DNA of 64,000 bases, from positions 16,848,041 to 16,912,040 of the forward strand of contig CM038917.1 in the NCBI GenBank assembly GCA_021904315.1, in the 5' to 3' direction. The notes under the pieces were generated by a model that searched no databases, was not told the DNA's origin, and saw nothing but the letters and a program-made list of their open reading frames with translations. Each line of letters begins with the position of its first letter. The stretch's first letter is position 1. Shown here in pieces: positions 60,301-64,000 of this stretch. The DNA is from Sphagnum magellanicum. Lineage: Eukaryota > Streptophyta > Sphagnopsida > Sphagnales > Sphagnaceae. Position numbers and translations under genes: made by a program.

Positions 60301-63176
60301 AGGTAGTATGTTTTGTTTTGTTTTTTGTCACACCAAAATTTCCCAAACCATGGTGCTTCATGCTTCATTCTTGGTATCTTTGGAAGCTATCAATGAATAG
60401 GGAGGCACTGACTTGGTTTGAGCTTGTTTGGAGATACAGTGTGGAACCTATTGATTATTGAACCATTTTTTCGAAGAAAATTGAATAAAATCGAAACCAA
60501 AAATTATATTGAAATTTGCGGGCATTCTTGGTGATGTTGGAAAACCTTTAACGAGTCAAATTTAATAAAATTTATTTCATGATTTTCAAAACTAAAGTGT
60601 GGAAGATACTGATTTTAAACTCAATTTGGGTCTAAACGACATATAACGAACCAATGTGTTTACTTTGCGTTTAGGACCATTGTCCTTTTGGGGGTCTTTT
60701 TTCCCAAAAAACATGTTTTCCTAAAGAGGAATTTTCAAATGAAATGTTTTGAATTTTTTTATATATTGTATTTGCCCCAATATGTCATTTTTTTTCACAA
60801 TCAAATTTGGAGAAATACAAATTTTTGAAAGTGCACAGATTTTGTGTTTCGTCTTGAAAATTTGTCATAATTTCAAATCATAACAAAACATGTTAACACT
60901 TTCAAGTTTAATGTTTTATATTATAAGTTACAAGTTTTCTTTAAACAACATATACATTGCATCACATTTACATGTTGAAAAGGATTCATGAACTTTTTTT
61001 AAACCTTGATTTTTGATAAACAAAAAAATTTTAAAAATGAAAATTTGAGTGTTTTTTAGATGTGTCTAATAGTGCCTTAATACTATAAAAAAACTAAGGA
61101 TGAAATAAATTGTATTATGAAAATTAAGGGGCCCTTTATGAAAATAGTGTTATTGAATGAAACTATTAAACATCCTTTATTCAAACCAAATTTTAATATT
61201 ATAATTTTTTTTGATTCATTTTTTATTTTTCAATATCCATTTTATTCAATAAACACAACTTTCCATGATTCACATGCCATTAAAGTGCACCTCATAGACA
61301 AATGTGACAAGAATTGTAAAAAAGTTGACATTTTCACATCAATTTTGGCATGTTTGAACTCATCCGCTCCCATTTTGTTGTTGGAAATTTAAAAAAATTG
61401 CAAAGATTGGGTTTGGAAGGAAAAATCAATTAAGTCCTCAATGTTTCACAATGCCCAATTTATAAATTTTGAATTTTGAAAATTAAAGAACGTGTTCACA
61501 TTTGGGCTAACAACGTGCATGCTACACTAGTAAGTCTTTAGTTTAAAGAACATTATACTCCTAAGGTCAATTACTATCTAGCTTTAGTTGCTTCAAATAT
61601 TTTTAACAAGGTTTTATGAGTGTTGGGTCTTGTATCAAGAATTTGATATACCAATATGGTTTTAGTATATAGGACAAAAATAAAATACCAATCCACAATT
61701 GGTATAAAAAAGTTTATAAAAATTAGGTACCAATTTGATATAAGTAACACATATTTTATGAATGGGTGGTATAAAGGCATCAAACTATAAGTAAATTTAA
61801 TGTTACACCAATAGGTATATGCAATATCCACTAGTATTGATGTTGATTTTATTTGGGTCAAGTTTATTCGTCATCTTGTTCAAGGAATTCATTGATAGCA
61901 ACAATAATTTTAAATTTTAGAGGCAATACAGTAATAACACATTAGGGTTGAACCACTTTTGGCAAAAAATGGCACAATACTAAAAATATTGAAATGCATT
62001 TTGTATGATAAAAGATAGTCATTTTGAATTTGGGCACCAGTGTAGCCTTGGAATTTCTATGTGAACATCTCTAATTTCTTAAGTACACAAAGTTTAAGAA
62101 GAAAACATGGAACTTGTAGCTTGATGTGCAAGCTCTCACACTCCTCTACCTTAAAGTGTAACAATCCTTGCAATGGTGGCCTATGAATAGTTTGTTTGCA
62201 TATTTGTGGATACCTTGGTTTGAACGCAAAGTGCATGCTGTAGGAGGTCCTACACATTTGTTTTGAAATTTAGGGTTTTGATGTGGTTATGAGGTTCACA
62301 ACTCCATGAGTTCAACAAGCTTATAGAAGCTTGGAGGATTTTGAATTTAGTTTGTGATGAAAGTCTTGTTTAAAATGTTGGGCAAAGCTCAACAAAAGTG
62401 CATTTTTCTAAAACACATTTGAAGATCCCAAAGACCATATTTCATGAATCCTTTTGCAAATAAAATAACTCTCCATATGGACTTTATAATCCCTTTTCAA
62501 TATCACTTTAAATGTAATAAATGTTGGAGCTTCAACTACCCTATAAAATGTTATTGGGAACATGTTATCAAGGCAACGATAATGCAAGCCCTCTTTATTT
62601 TGCAATACCCTACCTTAACAAAATATGTTCAGAAAGACCTCTTTGGACAAGAGGCACTAAATTGATTGCCACTTTCATTTTTTTCAACTCAAGTAGTATG
62701 GGGGGAATAATCATGAAGAACAACCAAAACTTACACATGAAGTATTTACTATCCTTTAAATTAAGGAAAATTTCTTAATTATCTAAACAAAAAATATTGC
62801 AAAATTAATTTGTTATCACCAATTATGTAATTTAAAAAAAGAATAGAAATGAGCTAGTTAACCAAAACATCAATAGAAATGAATAATTAAACAAATTACA
62901 AAACTAAGGATAATGGAGACCATCACTTGTGTTTTAGGGGAAGCACCCATTTTGATGTATCATTGATCCAAAACTTGCGGCCACAACTTGGGAAACTAGT
63001 CATTCGAGCATTGTCCATCTACAATACACATCATACATTTCTTTTTTAGATGAAGTTTGAAACTTGCAGATTTGGTTACAACTTCACCCTACGACACACA
63101 TTGCATTAGGCAAACACAATGTAATGTTCCAAAGATTGGTCCATCCAACCAAAAACACACACACACATATGTAAGC
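57347..63176. other. Gene-less AT-rich spacer
   Basis: No recognised gene. 57400-57830 is somewhat less AT-rich and reads on the plus strand as broken coding-like pieces (KRTVRT, stop, IDRLAWDRQVSLNPHA; YLEFVFIRGTLPKHLKN) of unknown origin. The rest contains only short frames on both strands without motifs. No tRNA cloverleaf or snRNA was recognised. Confidence 0.5.
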
Positions 63177-64000
63177 ACTAGTAGAAAAGCGCCCCTTTTG
63201 CAACTATGTCTTCAACTACATTTCAACTACAAAACATAGTTGAAAGGAACACACACACACCTTCATAGTTCAAATGTTCAAATTGCAACCTAGTGTGTAG
63301 TTTGAACTTGTTGGTTGAACAAGTGATTCGATTAATCACTGACATTGTAGTTGACGTTTCCATTTTTAATACTAGAATTCAAACTAGGTACTTACATATG
63401 CATGCAGAAAGGATGTGGGGGGATTACATACTATGTTTTGTTCTTCAAACAAGTGCAGGCAAAACAAAGTGGCAACTGTGTGGCAAATTTGGGCTCTTTG
63501 ATCCAATTTGTTAAAGAATTTCCAAGGTTCTTCCTTTCCCCTTGGCAATATCCTTAGTGATTAGACAAATTCTATTATATACAATGTTTGATGAACGAGT
63601 ATATATAGTTTGCTTCTTCACCATATAAATCATGGTAGAGAAAAAGCCTGTAGATCGCAAAATTTGAGTTGAGCTTGCTTAATTCAAGATGTGGTGCTGA
63701 ATCCTACATGCAACATAAACACATGTCTCAAGCAAGGGGTCTGTACATACATACCGGAAGGACAGCCCGTAGCCCTTGGAGCTGGTCACTGGAGACAGTA
63801 GGCCACTGCACTACCACAACCTCTTTAGTAAGTTTCTAGTTGTTAGGATATGAATTCATGTAGGTACTACTAGCTGATCAGCTCTATGACCACCACAAAT
63901 GCTGCAAGCCTGCATTTCCATTTGGTCTTTTATTTGCAAATAAGAACACAAAGAAGGCAGCAGCCATTGAACATTTCACTATTTGTTCAATACATCTGCC
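63177..64000 (+). mobile_element. Possible left terminus of a CACTA element running off the window
   Basis: CACTAGTAGAAAAGCGCCCC at 63177 has the standard CACTAGTAGAAA start of plant CACTA transposons. Subterminal words follow: GCAACTATGTC, TTCAACTACATTTCAACTAC, and an inverted CATAGTTGAAAGG. The right end would lie beyond 64000 or is absent. CA dinucleotide runs occur at 63156-63168 and 63250-63259. Only the terminus is supported; the extent to the window edge is a guess, and nothing else was recognised in the last 700 bp. Confidence 0.4.

Noticed and set aside
62444-62665. Frame reading KCNKCWSFNYPIKCYW, similar to a retroelement zinc knuckle
   Set aside because: The Cys/His spacing does not fit CCHC, and no reverse transcriptase motif lies nearby on either strand.
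1-64000. CRISPR array, bacterial operon, ribosomal RNA or tRNA genes
   Set aside because: No spacer-repeat pattern fitting CRISPR, no operon layout, and no tRNA cloverleaf or rRNA core recognised. All genes are split by spliceosomal introns.

Overview
This 64 kb window is nuclear DNA of a eukaryote, and the gene families point to a green plant (streptophyte). All coding sequence is split by short introns of about 60-1000 bases. The genes recognised are plant-type: an EamA/DMT membrane transporter, a PXA-PX-Nexin_C sorting-nexin-like protein, a myristoylatable clade-E-like protein phosphatase 2C, and plastid-type KAS III remnants. Introns hold TTTAGGG-type telomere-like repeats. Low gene density, very AT-rich spacers and many microsatellites fit an early-diverging land plant or a streptophyte alga. 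I cannot name the species.

Layout. 1-1732: repeats and probable 3' flank. 1733-5111 (-): six-exon EamA-like transporter, 418 aa. 5112-12152: low-complexity and AT-rich spacer, including one copy of a dispersed repeat shared with 22 kb. 12153-20147 (-): about 17-exon PXA/PX/Nexin_C protein, about 1235 aa. 20885-22015: a satellite with a 114-126 bp unit, followed by the second copy of the dispersed repeat, which contains an inverted piece of that satellite. 23.8-29.1 kb: an inverted pair of MITE-like elements flanking a degenerate ~30 bp tandem array. 29678-32486 (-): five-exon PP2C, 564 aa. 33-45.7 kb: AT-rich spacer with a decayed hAT-like transposase (+, about 34.9-37.0 kb), a decayed PIF/Harbinger transposase (-, about 42.5-43.4 kb) and several short tandem arrays. 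45.7-46.1 kb: a GAA/GAT minisatellite just upstream of a damaged KAS III locus (46273-47881, +). 48.8-52 kb: AT-rich long-unit tandem duplications. 54.75-56.21 kb: a spliced-looking, frame-conflicted locus carrying a short threonine-synthase-like segment. 56.30-57.35 kb: two essentially identical ~235 bp inverted arms. 57.3-64 kb: AT-rich spacer with a possible CACTA transposon terminus.

The three intact genes are unrelated in function (membrane transport, endosomal/phosphoinositide trafficking, dephosphorylation signalling) and form no cluster. The most unusual features are: (1) the chimeric threonine-synthase-like locus beside the near-perfect long inverted repeat; (2) three GC-AG introns among about 25 in the intact genes, plus one candidate in the KAS III relic; (3) the dispersed repeat carrying inverted satellite; and (4) the KAS III locus with a frameshift and no recognisable catalytic-Cys exon. 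Splice sites were read by eye and chosen so that phases and family motifs stay continuous; no transcript data were available.
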